Source: Patiria miniata
Taxonomy: Eukaryota; Echinodermata; Asteroidea; Valvatida; Asterinidae
Assembly (NCBI RefSeq): GCF_015706575.1
Contig: NW_024037048.1
Coordinates: 14,401,512 to 14,465,511 of the forward strand
Direction: 5' to 3'
Length of the DNA: 64,000 nucleotides
A model generated the notes under the pieces. That model saw nothing but the letters and a program-made list of their open reading frames with translations. It was not told where the DNA came from and ran no database searches. A program made the translations under genes and the position numbers. Each line of letters opens with the position of its first letter. Position 1 is the stretch's first letter. Positions 20,045 through 31,393 of the stretch are shown one piece after another.

Positions 20045-21400
20045 ACCCCCGGGCGAGGGGGGGGGGGGGAGTTCAATCTGCGTTGAGACTAACAAAATGT
20101 GTCGCTGAAATTTGGAACAGCATTGAAACGCTAATATGGCCTGATATGTGTCGAGGTGTCCCAAGGCGTGCAGTTTTCTAATGTAAGGGGCAACACCGCA
20201 CGGGCCACAAAATCCCCCGAAACCGCGTTCACTGGGCGTGATGTGGCGGTACTTGTGGAGCCGTCGACAGTTCAATTTCAACGGGACACACACTGAAAAC
20301 ACAGCGCAGTTTTCACACATATCAATGGACCGCTGAAATATTGAATCATTCTGGAAGTCAAATTATGCATAATGATGCAGCGTGAACCATGCACAAAAAT
20401 GCCCATTTACAAGGTTCACGCCGTGTCCGCTTCGTGTATGCTTTGTGCATGCATCAAAGACAGCTAAATTTGTTCTGATTCGCTGTTTCAACCATGTCAA
20501 TATTTGTTGCATGTCTGATGTATTTTAACAAATGACTGAATTTACGAGTTTCCGAATGTCTCAGCGATTCCGTTTTGATGCTGGCCCAAAGCTGGCCCAA
20601 CGTCGGCGCAGCGTTTACAGAAACACCGATATGGCCTGAAATGTGGAGAGTTCAATGCTGTTTTCTAATGTGAGGGATATAGCACCGCACGGGCCACAAA
20701 ATCCCCTCAAACCGCGTTCACTGAGGGGTTGATGCGGCGCAATGTGTGGACCGCTCACCGTGCGTTATTCAATGGGAACGTGAAAACAGCGCGGTGTAGC
20801 AGTAAGCGGGTGAAACGGCCACAATGCCGATGTTTCTGGATGGCCAATTTATTCAAAGCAATGCAGCGTGAACCATGCACGAAACACCTCACTTGCAAGG
20901 TTCACGCTCTGTGTGTTTTGTATGCGTAGATTAGCTAGCTAACAATTTGTTCCAATTCACTGTTTCTGTATGGCATGTGTCTATTTGTGCAGCAAGAGTT
21001 CACAAATACTTCCATTTTACAAGTTTCCGAATTTCTCAGTGAATTTGCGTTATTTACTGATGGGCCCAACTATGAACTGAAATTTATTTGGGTGCGGTTT
21101 ACGCTGAGGCCACCGTGCAGTTTTCTAATGTAAGGGGACGCAACCACTCAGGCCACAAAATCAACTAAAACCGCGTTCGCTGAGGGCTATTGCGGCTGAC
21201 GGTTGATTTGTATTGAATTGAATGGGAAGTCGCCGCGGTTACACAGGCGATCGTGAACCGCCAGAATGCTGATCTTTCTGCATTGTGGGGCCTGGATCTT
21301 CCTTGCAAAGGACCCGAACAAAGTCGGTGATAAAGCACCAAAACGGAGGCAGTACCCCTTACTCTCAGTGTAAAAAACCTTTCCACATTTAGAAGGCCAC
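20045..21400. repeat. Satellite of about 475 bp, three diverged units, unit B
   Basis: Units share TTTTCTAATGT(A/G)AGGG, a GGCCACAAAATC word and AACCGCGTTC(A/G)CTGAGGG near 20172, 20650 and 21125, and, in the first two, GCAGCGTGAACCATGCAC. It is GC-richer than its surroundings. The same three units are at 44783-46100. No conserved frame or RNA fold was recognised. Confidence 0.75.
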
Positions 21401-21840
21401 GATTGATTATACACGGGCCGTATATGATGCGTTAAGTTCATGGAAGTTTATTTAACTGTATTTTATTTCCTCAAAGTCCCAAGCAAGGAGCAAAGCCTAC
21501 CTCAGGGGCATAACTACGGGGACACGGGGCATATACCCCCAACCCCTGTGGAAGCCGCCCCAGCCCTCCCCCCCCCCCCGCCCCATTTTGAAAACCTGAG
21601 TTAAAACATCAACTGTTTTAATAATACGTTTATTTTGCATTTAGTGCAGCCTTTGAAACAAATAACGCACCCCAGGTGCCATAGCCCAAGTTAAACCCAA
21701 GTTTCTCCGCTGGCTGGAGTACGATTTAATTCCTCATATAATCCCGAATATATCCACACAATTTAATAGACTGAAGCGCCAACTGTACATTGAATGAATC
21801 ACGGCCAAGTGTGTACGTCACTTGTCTATCCACCAATCAC
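21401..21840. other. Spacer upstream of C1q copy B promoter
   Basis: Contains a GGGGCATAACTACGGGGACA...CCCCC stretch (about 21506-21590), perhaps a decayed GC-ended MITE, then AT-rich sequence that is nearly identical to unit C from about 21690 on. No gene. Confidence 0.5.
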
Positions 21841-22150
21841 AGTTTGTCGGTGACAAGTCGGTGACGACAAGTCGGTGACCACAAGTGAGTGGTCTGTGAC
21901 TGACAGGTTGTGTGTGTCAATCATAAATTCCATGTTTGGATGTGTCACCGACGTTCATACAATATCCACCAATAAGAAGCGGCCATTTGAATGTCGGTGA
22001 CAAGTTTTTTTATGGTGACTTTATAGCCTCAGCGTATCATTAATATGAAGCGAGTCGGTGATGTGTGATTTACAGCGCACAGGAGCCATGCAATCACAAT
22101 CCAGGTCCGAGTTTTTAGTCACTGCTCAGGAAATCGATGGCACTATTTAA
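21841..22150 (+). promoter_or_regulatory. C1q copy B promoter with TCGGTGAC cluster
   Basis: TCGGTGA(C) or its complement occurs about six times between 21845 and 22062, including three direct copies at about 11-14 bp spacing. A TATA-like CTATTTAAG lies at about 22142-22150. Leader exon 1 with a good donor follows. The position and repeated motif suggest the gene promoter. The same layout is in unit C. Which factor binds is unknown. Confidence 0.55.
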
Positions 22151-22171
22151 GACATGTGGGGCCGTCCACCC

Positions 22172-22244
22172 TTCACATCAACCACAGGTCACCTTCGGAC
22201 GACAACCAGAGAGAGAACTGACTGCAAGAACAAGATTTTGCTCG
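22172..22244 (+). other. C1q-like gene copy B, noncoding leader exon 1
   Basis: Ends at CTCG|GTGAGT, a strong donor. The start is approximate, placed about 30 bp after the TATA-like box. The open frame beginning at the ATG 22154 reads through the donor and lies probably upstream of or at the start site, so it is not taken as coding. The exon is identical in unit C (46712-46784). Confidence 0.5.
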
Positions 22245-23797
22245 GTGAGTGTTTGAAACAATCATTTTTCTTCCGAAGACATTTGTTGACTTTTGCACAA
22301 CGTGTTGGAATCAATGCGGGATTCAGATTTTGTTGAAAGTTGCTGATTCAATTATTTTTCAAACAACGAGCTCGGTAGTAGGCTTGATATTTCCTCGTCT
22401 TTGTGTGTTTGTGAAATGTGGTAGCTTGAGGACTGAATTTTTTTTTTATGAACAAATGTTCAATTTCTTTTTACTATGACTCTGTTACACGTTTGCTAGC
22501 AGCAAAGCCAGCGCGCTAATTCCGATCCAGAAGTTGTGCCTTTTCCCAACGACCACTTTGGAGTTGAAGTATCGCGATAATTTACAAATGTGTTTGAAAT
22601 TAACTTGTTCAGACGGGCTTTGTTTGTGCATAACATGCACTAATCAAAGCCCGTCTGAAAGAGTTAATTTTAAATACTTTTGTAAATTATCGAGCTATTT
22701 TATTTCAGCTCTTAATGTAAACAGTTGGTGCGGATGCAGACCACGGTTTTGTGAGGTCAAATTTCAAGGCAATAAAAATGAGGAATTCCTGTCTGGCAAT
22801 ATTTCCGCTACTACTTCCATTGTGCACTCTCAAAAACAAATTGTCCAAATACTTACTGGTTTCTTTACTTCTTGAACAAAAAATCATTTGGATTCTTGTC
22901 GATATCATATGGATAATACACTACGAAGTCACATTTATGGACTTTTTTTATTTAGTGTCGACTGTTAGGTTGGACTGTTTTCTGACCGCAGTTTTTCGCA
23001 AGTATAAAACATCAAGTTTCCTGCTGTGATTCAGAACAGAAAGATGTATTGATCATTCAAAATAATATTTCAGAGGAACTGCAAATCGGTGTTGCACATT
23101 TTCGGTTTCAAAAACAAAGGCTCGCAAAACCTGGACTCTTTATAACCTGGCCAATATTTTTGGTACGATCAAGCACACTCTTACTTTTTGCCTCCCTTTT
23201 TCCTATTGACTTTATCGTTTAAATTTTCAAACATGAAATCCTAGTGCAATGTACTCACATTATTTCCGGATATCACTCAAACTCAATCAGAATGAAAAGT
23301 TATGCGGAAGTTGGTCACGGAAGAACGTATACAGGTATCCGGACATCTCAAAATGCCGGTCTTATTTGTGTTATTATTTGTGGATATTCTCAGTGCCTTT
23401 GAACTCTGTTGTTCAACTGGCATTTTATAGCTATATTTTATGGCTATAGTTCACAGTACGCCATTCCGGTTTCATCAAGTTACTTTTAAGCATTGCAGGA
23501 TAAAAGTGTCACTGGTCAGAATAGACTAGAGGGCGCAAATACAAACGCACTGGATCATGATGATGCACACAGTTTAATACAATTCAAAAGCTGGATGCAT
23601 TTTGTAGAATTCATGGATAGATTTGATTTTTGGAGAACGCATTTGAGATAAATAGTCAACCCAAATTACATTTTCATTGTACAGACATTTTTTTGCCGTA
23701 TTGTACTTGTGGAATTCAGCTATGCCTCCCAACCAGACTCCAAGTTATCACCTAGAGGATTTTTAATGACTCATATTTTTGTTGGTATTTTTTTCAG
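22245..23797. other. Intron 1 of C1q copy B
   Basis: Contains the hairpin at 22575-22692 and, from about 22780, a block related to the intron-2 blocks (GAGGAATTCCTGTC, GTTGGTCACGGAAGAACG, AGAGGGCGCAAA). It is nearly base-identical to 46785-48338. No protein assigned. Confidence 0.6.
22575..22692. repeat. 48-bp-arm hairpin in intron 1, copy B
   Basis: Arms 22575-22622 and 22645-22692 are reverse complements with about five mismatches, two to three of which are G:U-compatible in RNA. The loop is about 22 nt. Size and shape resemble a microRNA precursor or a tiny fold-back MITE. An identical copy is at 47116-47233. Confidence 0.75.
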
Positions 23798-23858
23798 CCA
23801 GCAATCCGCTCAAGTGTTGAAGAGTGCTTCTGCGAGAGAATTCAAGAACTGTGCTTAG
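23798..23858 (+). other. C1q-like gene copy B, noncoding leader exon 2
   Basis: 61-nt exon with acceptor TTTTTTTCAG and donor TTAG|GTGAGT. Its end and the intron after it are clearly related to exon 3 at 31332-31393 (GAATTCAAGAAC, then GTGAGTGTCTGTT). It contains no useful ATG. Inclusion in the transcript is inferred from conservation of both splice sites in unit C. Confidence 0.5.
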
Positions 23859-23997
23859 GTGAGTGTCTGTTAAAATTTTCTTCATTCAAGCATCAGAATA
23901 GAGCAGTGATTTGGTAGGAGACTGTTCCTTTTTTTCTATGCATTTAATATTTTTGATCAAAATTAGAAACCAAAAAACGTCATTCAATTACCTCTAC

Positions 23998-26713
23998 GAA
24001 AAAAAATAATCCTGGCCATGATGGTTAGGCTTCTCAATTATCCCTTCTAAAAAAATATCCTCCAAGCCATAGTCACTCAATTATTCCTTCTAAAAATATC
24101 CTCCTAGCCATGATGGTTAGCCTCCTCAATGATCACATCTAAAAAAATATCTTCCAAGCCGTGATGCTTTGTCTGTTCAATAATCTCGTCTAAAAAAAAA
24201 TCCTCCAAGCCATGATGATTACTATCCTAAAATATTATCCATTCTAAAAAAAAAATAGCTTCCAAGCCGTGATGGTTTGTGCGTTCAATAATTTCTTCTA
24301 AAAAAAATTCTCCCATTCATAACAGTTAGTTTCCTCAATTATCCCTTCTTAACAAATATCCTCCAAGCCATGATGGTTAGTCTCCTTAATTATCCCTTCT
24401 AAAACAATATCCTCCAAGCCACAGTGGTTTTTATTTCAATAATCCCTTCCAAAAAATTCCTCCTAGCCATGATGTTTAGTCTCCTCAATTTTCCCTTCTA
24501 AAATATCCTCCTAGCCGTGGTGATTAGTCTCCTCAATTATCCCTTCTAAAATATATCATCCAAGCCATGATGGTTTTCATTTCAATAATCTCTATCAAAA
24601 AAAATCCTCCTTGCAGTGATGATTAGTCTCCACAATAATTATCCCTTTAGAAAAGATCCTCCTATCCATGATGGTTAGTCTCCTTAATAATGATCACATC
24701 TAAAACATATCCTCCTTGCCAGGATGATAGTCTCCTCAATTATCCCTTCTAAAAAATATCCTTCTAGCCATGATGGTTTTCATTTCAATAATCCCTTCTA
24801 AACAATATCCTCTTAACCGTGATAAGTCACCTCAATTATCCCTGTAAAAAAAACCTCCTAGCCGTGGTGATAAGCCTCCTCAATTATCCCTTTTCAAAAA
24901 AAATATCCTTCTAGCAATGATGGTTAATCTCCTCACTGATCACATCTAAAAAATATCCTCCAAGTCCAGATGATTAGTTTCCTCAATTATCTCTTCTAAA
25001 ACATATCCTCCAAGCCATGATGGTTTTTATTTTAATAATCCCCTCTAAAAAAATCCTCCTAGCCATGATGGTTTGTCTCCTCAATTATCCCTTCTAAAAC
25101 AATATCCTCCTGGCCATGATGGTTAGTCTCCTTAAGTATCCCTTTAAAAAATATCCTCCATGCCATGTTGGTCCTCATTCAATAATCCCTTCTAAAAAAA
25201 TCCTCCTAGCCGTGATGATAAGTCTCCTCATTTAACCCTTCTAAAAATATCCTCCTAGCCATAATGGTTAGTCTTCTCAATTATCCCCTTAAAAAATATC
25301 CTCCAAGTCACGATGATTAGTGTCTCCAATTATCACATCTAAAAGATAACATCCAAGCCATGATGGTTTGTCTGTTCATATAATCAATAATAATAATGTT
25401 CAATAATCCCTTCTAAAAACATACCTCCTTGTCATGAGTGTGAGTCTCCGCAATTATCCCTTCTAGAAATTATCCTCCAAGCAATTATGGTTAGTCTCCT
25501 CAATTATCACATCTAAAAATTAACTTCCAAGCCGTGATGGTTTGTCTGTTCAATAATCTCGTCTGAAAATATCCTCCAAGCCGTGATGGTTTTATTTCAA
25601 TAAGCCCTTCTAAATAAAAATATGCTCCTAGCCATGATGAGTAGTCTCCTCAATTATCCCTTCTCAAAAAAATCTTCCAAGCCGTGATGGATTGTGTGTT
25701 CAAAAATCTCTTCTAAAAATATTCTCCTAGCCATGATGGTTTGTCTCCTCAGTTCTCCCTTCTAAAAATATCCTCCTAGCCATGATGGTTAGTCTCCTCA
25801 ATTATCCCTTCTAAAAATATCGTACAAGCCATGATGATAAGTCTCCTCGATTATCCCTTCAAAAAATATCCTCCGAGCCATGATGGTTTTCATTCAATAA
25901 TCCCTCTATAAAATATCCTCCTAACCGTAATGAATAGTCTCCTTAATTATCCCTTCTGAAAAAATATCCTCCAAGCAATGATAGTAAGTCTCCTCCATTA
26001 TCCCTTCAAAAATACCTTCCTAGCCGTGATGATTAGTCTTCTCAATTATCCCTTCCTTCTAAAACATATCATCCAATCCATGATGGTTTCCATTTCAATA
26101 ATCCCTTCTACAAATATCCTCCCAGCCGTGATTATTAGCCTCCTCAATTATCCCTTTAAAAAAATATCCTCGTGGCCATGATGGTTAGTCTCCTCATTTA
26201 GCCCTTTTAAAAAATATCCTCCTAGCCATGAGGGTTAGTCTCCTCACTGATCACATGTCAAAAAATATCTTCCAAGCCTTGATGGTTTGTCTGTACAATA
26301 ATCTCGTCTAAAAAATATCCTCTAACCATGATGGTTTTTATTTCAATAATCCCTTCTAAAAACATATCTTCCAAGCCGTGATGATAAGTCTCCTAAATTA
26401 TCCCTTCTCAAAACAATATCTTCCAAACCGCTATCGATTGTGTGTTCAATAATCTCTTCTACAAAAATATCCTCCAAGCAATGATTGTTTTTATTTTAAT
26501 AATCCCCTCAAAAAATCATCCTGGCCATGATGGTTTGTCTCCTCAATTATCCCTTCTAAAACAATATCCTCCTCGTCATGATGGTTAGTCTTCTCAATTA
26601 TCCCTTCTAAAAATATCCTCTAAGCCATGATGATTAGTCTTCTCAATTATTCCTTCAAAAAATATATCCTCCTAACCATGATGGTTTTCATTCAATAATC
26701 CCTTCTAAAAAAA
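23998..26713 (+). repeat. Minisatellite array in intron 2, unit B
   Basis: About 2.7 kb, some 55 degenerate 45-50 bp units, same orientation as 1-866. Two alternating unit types (GTCTCCTCAATTATCCC and TTTCATTTCAATAATCCC) are mixed irregularly. The last roughly 870 bp match the unit A array closely unit by unit. Confidence 0.95.
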
Positions 26714-27189
26714 TCGTATAGAACTGCGCCTGGAACACACCTTTTTGAACTGTAGCCTTTTTGTTTGTGGTCTTTGAATCAACATGCGATTCAGTTTCAA
26801 ATTCTCCCTATTATAACTAACTTCGTTCGATGACGTCACAATGCTGAATTGTCGCAAAGACGTTTGTGGTAATTCAAAGAATATCTATGGCTGCAGACCA
26901 GCAAATAAACTGCCATGGACCTCAGTGATAAATACCCCCACTTGTAAAGATCAGGACAATTACTCACAACTCTCCAAGGTGTTTGAAACACCCTTTGAAT
27001 TAAAGTTTATTTCATAATCTTTCATTGTCTGTTCAATGTTTGCGGTATAATCCGATGACCTTTTTGGAACAAAAATTCCACCCAAAGATGATGACCCTGT
27101 AGTCCTGTAGCCCATCGTCCAAGGCACAATCTGCCACTTCACAAAACACTGAACACTCAGGTTTATTAGGACAAAAGATATTGCTCAAA
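26714..27189. other. Conserved intron-2 block, left part, unit B
   Basis: Matches 867-1337. CRE palindrome conserved near 26830. No exon. Confidence 0.65.
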
Positions 27190-27381
27190 CAGGGGCGGAT
27201 CCAGGAATTTTTGCAGGGGGAGGGTCAGGCTTCTAGCAAAAAATATGTCAGATTGTTGTGACAGGCGGACGGGTAATTATTATTACTATAATTGTGATAT
27301 ATTTGTGTGTGTGTTTCACAGCGAGGGCTGGGGGGGGGGGGGGGGTCGGGCCCCCCTCCTCACCCTCTGGATCCGCGCCTG
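27190..27381. mobile_element. hAT-like MITE, unit B copy
   Basis: 192 bp with ends CAGGGGCGGATCCAG and CTGGATCCGCGCCTG (imperfect inverted pair) and flanking TCAAA at 27185-27189 and 27382-27386. Poly-G then CCCCCCTCC inside. hAT elements normally make 8-bp duplications; only five bases can be matched here, so the superfamily is tentative. Confidence 0.65.
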
Positions 27382-27905
27382 TCAAATTATTTTGTCAAAT
27401 ATTGACCTGAAATGCTTGTAATTTGATGTATGATGACGTCATGACGACGTCACTTAAATATCCACATCTTCACACTAAGGTTCATGTTCATACCAGGTTT
27501 CGTCTTTCTGCAACTTCTTTTTGCATTTTAAATTCACCTAAATTTGACCTACCAGTAACCCCGGAGGAAAGGTCAGACGACTTTACCTTCGAATAGCAAA
27601 AATGTTTATCAATGTATAGTCAATCAGGTTTCAAAGTGTGAACATTATTGTTCATTTTGTTTATGAGGTTTTGCAGTGAAATCGCTTGTAATAAGATACC
27701 TAATGACGTCATTATGACGTCAGAGTATACAAAAGGTACACCTGTGTTGATGTTCGCTCAAGGCTTGAAGTTTGTACCATGTACTGTACGGTTCAGAAGA
27801 AAAGTCGCAGATAGTTATTGTCAGAAAAAAAAACAAGAGAGAAAGAAAGAAAAAAAAAAGAAATCTCCTAATATTTCCAAACAATGATTGGGTAGTACCC
27901 GATCA
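27382..27905. promoter_or_regulatory. Intronic CRE cluster, unit B
   Basis: CRE-like sites near 27431 and 27442, and a pair TGACGTCA at 27704-27711 and 27715-27722 followed by TATACAAAAGG (a weaker TATA than in units A and C). The remaining sequence matches 1533-2045. Confidence 0.4.
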
Positions 27906-30205
27906 CCCAAATATATCAGGGTTTTGTTGCTCAGAATGAGGAATTCCTGTTTGACATTATTTCCGCCTCTACTTTCATTTCGCACGCTTCAAACTAAATT
28001 ATTGTTCACATACTGACTGATTTAGTTTTTGATAAAGTTAAAATCTTGTCACTATAATGGATAGCACACTGTACATTCACGGAAAGTTGTATTGTCAAAA
28101 CAAAGGCTATCAGGTAGGACTTTTTCTAGTCATATCTGATTGCAGTTTTTAGAAGAGTTTAAACATCAAGTTCCCTGCTGATTTCAGGTTAGTTTCAACT
28201 GATTGTGATTAATGCTTAAACAAATTCACGCACTTTTAATACTTTAAAAAAGTGTCTTTCTTTGGTTTAAAGAAGACATATTGCGAAAGCTCCATCCTTT
28301 ATAAATAACCTCACCCATAAAATAAGTATGATCAACCACCCCTTATTTTCTTCCTCATTTTGCCATTTTAATGTTATCAATTTAATTTTAAAACACGGAA
28401 ACTCTGGTGCAATGTACTCACATTGTTTCCGGCAATCACTGAAACTAATTCAGGATCAACAGTTATGGGGAAGTTGGTCACGGAAGAACGTTTATCAGGA
28501 AATCCGGACATCAAAAACATTCCTGTCTTATTGTGTGTTATTGCTCAAGCATACCCTTTCAACTTTGTCATTTCGCTAGAGTTCACAGTGCGCTTTTGAT
28601 CATCAAGTTTCATTCAATCATCGCAGGATGAACGTGTCATGAATATAGAGGGCGCAAATACAAACGGACCGGATCGTGATGATGCACACAGTTTTATACA
28701 AGTTCAAATTGCTTTATTTAACTGGATGAATTTGTAGAAATCATGTGTAGAGTTGGTGTTTCTACAAATTGCTCAGGCTTTTTGTTCGCCTGAAGAGATT
28801 GAAGCAAAAGCTCTCGGATGAATTCACTCATGTATTTGCATGTAGGGTTCCACTCAGCATGCCGCTGAGATTCTGTTGGATATTTGGACAAACAGCCATA
28901 TCGATTTTTGGCTTATTTTTCGAATGTTTTTGGTGATTGGTACAGATTTTCACAAATCTGAAATATTTTGCGAGACACGTTTCAGTTGACAAACAGATGG
29001 TGGCTTACTAGAGCCAAACCGGTGCGCTGATTTCCCATCCGGAAAATAAATCTTTATGTAACGACTGTAACTTGACTGCAGTAGTCCAGCTGTAATGTTT
29101 GCGCCTCTACTTCCTTGGTATGAGATCGATTTCCCCCACAAATGCAGAAACTGTATGCTCATTGTGATTCCTATAACTACAAGTTCAAGCAACCTTGAAC
29201 CAGTTAGAGGAACATTTGATCAATTGCTCACAATCTTAAGTATGATGCAGCACAACTAACTTTTGAACTTTTAGCTTAGTTGATGCTATACATTTGACCA
29301 AAACAGATAAATTAAAGGGATTATTTTTTTGGTTCTTGTCACTGAATTTCGTAGCTAACACACTTTAATAGTCTGCCCACCGGCACACTATTTCGAAAAC
29401 GTCTTCAGTTTTTTAAGACGATATATCTTGTCTGATATAACACTATACAAACACGAAATAATTCAGTGTCAAAAACAAAGCTGTTCAGACTCGACTGGTT
29501 TTGAATCAAATTTTGGGAGCATTTTTTTTAAAGAGCTCATTACATCAAGTTCCCTACTGTGATTCAGAATAGTTGAAATTGATCGGGATTCGCACTTATT
29601 CAAAATAACTCACGCACTTGTAATAGTTTAGGTAAAAAATTACTGCGTTAACATTTTGGTTTAAAGAAAACAATCTTGCGAATGTTCGACTCTTTAACCT
29701 AAACAGTATATAGGTATGATCAACCACCCCCTTATTTTCTGCCTCGTTTTTTCCCTGTTTAATTTATCATTTTAATTTTTAAACATGAATCGATGTACTC
29801 ACATTGTATTCCGGCAATCACTCAAACTAATTCAGGATGAAGAGTTATGGAGAAGTTGGTCACGGAAGAACGTTTATCAGGAAATCCGGACAACTCAAAC
29901 ATGCCCGTCTTATTTTGTGTTATCATTTATGTGGATACTCAGTACCCTTTGAACTTTGTTGTTAAACTGTGTCATTTCGCTAGAGTTCACAGTGCGCCAT
30001 TCCGGTTTGATCATCAAACATTCAATCACTGCAGGATGAACGTGTCACTGAATAAAGAGGGCGCAAACACAAACGGACCGGATCCTGATGATGCTCACAG
30101 TTTTATTCAAGTTCAAATTGCTTTATCTAGTTGGATTCATTTGTAGCAATCATGTACAGCGTTGATGTCTGTGCACATTATTCGTCCCATCTGTTCCCTG
30201 TCAAG
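27906..30205. repeat. Two diverged tandem intron blocks, unit B
   Basis: Counterparts of 2046-4346, blocks at about 27906-29220 and 29221-30205, in the same order with the same marker words. No conserved coding frame. Confidence 0.6.
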
Positions 30206-31331
30206 GGCGGATCCAGAACACAATTTTTTGGGGGGTAGCCTCAAAAACATTTGGTCCTCCAAAAAGTGGGCCCAAAAAAATACGGAGTGGAGTTCAGGGC
30301 CCGGGTTCAAGGGTCCCGAATGTTTTTTTTATTTTTTTTTATTATTATTGCTCTGTGGTGCGATCTGAGGCAATTTCTGACCACTTTAACCAACTTTTTT
30401 TTGAGTACACAGATAATGAAAAAAAATATGGGACATTATTCAGATAACAAACAGATGGTGGCTGATGCTAATAGCCAAACCGGTGCGCTGATTTCCGATC
30501 CGGAAAATAAATCTTGATGTAATGACTGTAACTTGACTGCGGTGTCCACCTGTAATATTTCCGCTATACTTCCTTGGTATGAAATCGATTTTCCTTGATA
30601 ATGCAGAAAGTGTATGCTCATTGTGATTCCAACCATTTTCAGCAATGAAAAACATAGGATCATTTGCTTTTGATGCGTTTTTTTTCGTGAGAAGCAACAA
30701 AATGGTTTAAAAACTTAAGAAGCTCGCAACTAACCTGTTGAAGTTTCAGCTCAGTGGATACTATCATTGAGAAAAAGCAGAGAAAACGTATGCACTATTT
30801 TGTTGAATCTCGTTACTTGATTCCGTGCTTTACGTATAACACCTGAACTATTTTTTTTTAATTTTAAAAACACCTGCAAAGTTTTCAACCGATATATCAG
30901 GCGAAATACTTTCACCGGGTATTTGATACCAGTCTTATCTTCACTCTCAGCATTGCAAGGTTTCTGCCATTAAATGTACTTTTCCGGGCAATTGCAAATG
31001 ATCCTACGTGGCCTTAAATTATTTTTGCATACAGATTTCTCTCAGAAAATCTGGGCATTTGTTTTGGTAGTTACTGCGTTTGATTCGAAAATATTAAATC
31101 CTTCAAAGAAGACTTGAATATTGTTGCTCGTGCGTGGGTCTGTTCAGGGCCGTTGCATGCAGGACGCATTCCGCTTAAAAATATATTATCAATCCAGATC
31201 ACATTTCGCCCGACAGAGATTTTGATCTGGGGGTGTTTTACTTGTGAAATTCAGCTATGCCTCCCCCAACAGCCCCCACGATATCTCCCAGCGGATTTTC
31301 AATGACTCATTTTCGTTGGTATTATTTCCAG
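30206..31331. other. Intron before exon 3, unit B
   Basis: Begins with a GGGCGGATCCAG MITE end (about 30207), whose G/C-rich middle is mostly lost. A third partial block copy follows (AAACAGATGGTGGCTGATGC near 30450), then AT-rich sequence. The block marker AAACCGGTGCGCTGATTTCC recurs here and at 29018. No gene. Confidence 0.55.
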
Positions 31332-31393
31332 CTCGCAATCTGCTGAGTGTTGATGATTTCCTTCGTGATAGAATTCAAGAACGTTACATCGAG
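31332..31393 (+). other. C1q-like gene copy B, noncoding leader exon 3
   Basis: 62-nt exon; acceptor TTATTTCCAG, donor GAG|GTGAGT. It resembles exon 2 in its second half and in the intron after it. It is conserved at 56372-56433 and deleted in unit A. Confidence 0.5.

Noticed and set aside
22154-22336. Small frame starting MWGRPPFTST at the C1q promoter
   Set aside because: It runs through the exon 1 donor and probably begins upstream of or at the transcription start; no signal peptide or link in frame to the C1q coding exon.
22534-22875. 113-residue open frame in intron 1, identical in unit C (47075-47416)
   Set aside because: It spans the hairpin and an old intron block; identity to unit C reflects the whole region being nearly identical, not coding constraint.
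23998-26713. CRISPR-like pattern of similar 45-50 bp units
   Set aside because: Units are degenerate along their whole length with no constant repeat and variable spacer split, no cas genes, and the context is a eukaryotic intron. It is a minisatellite.
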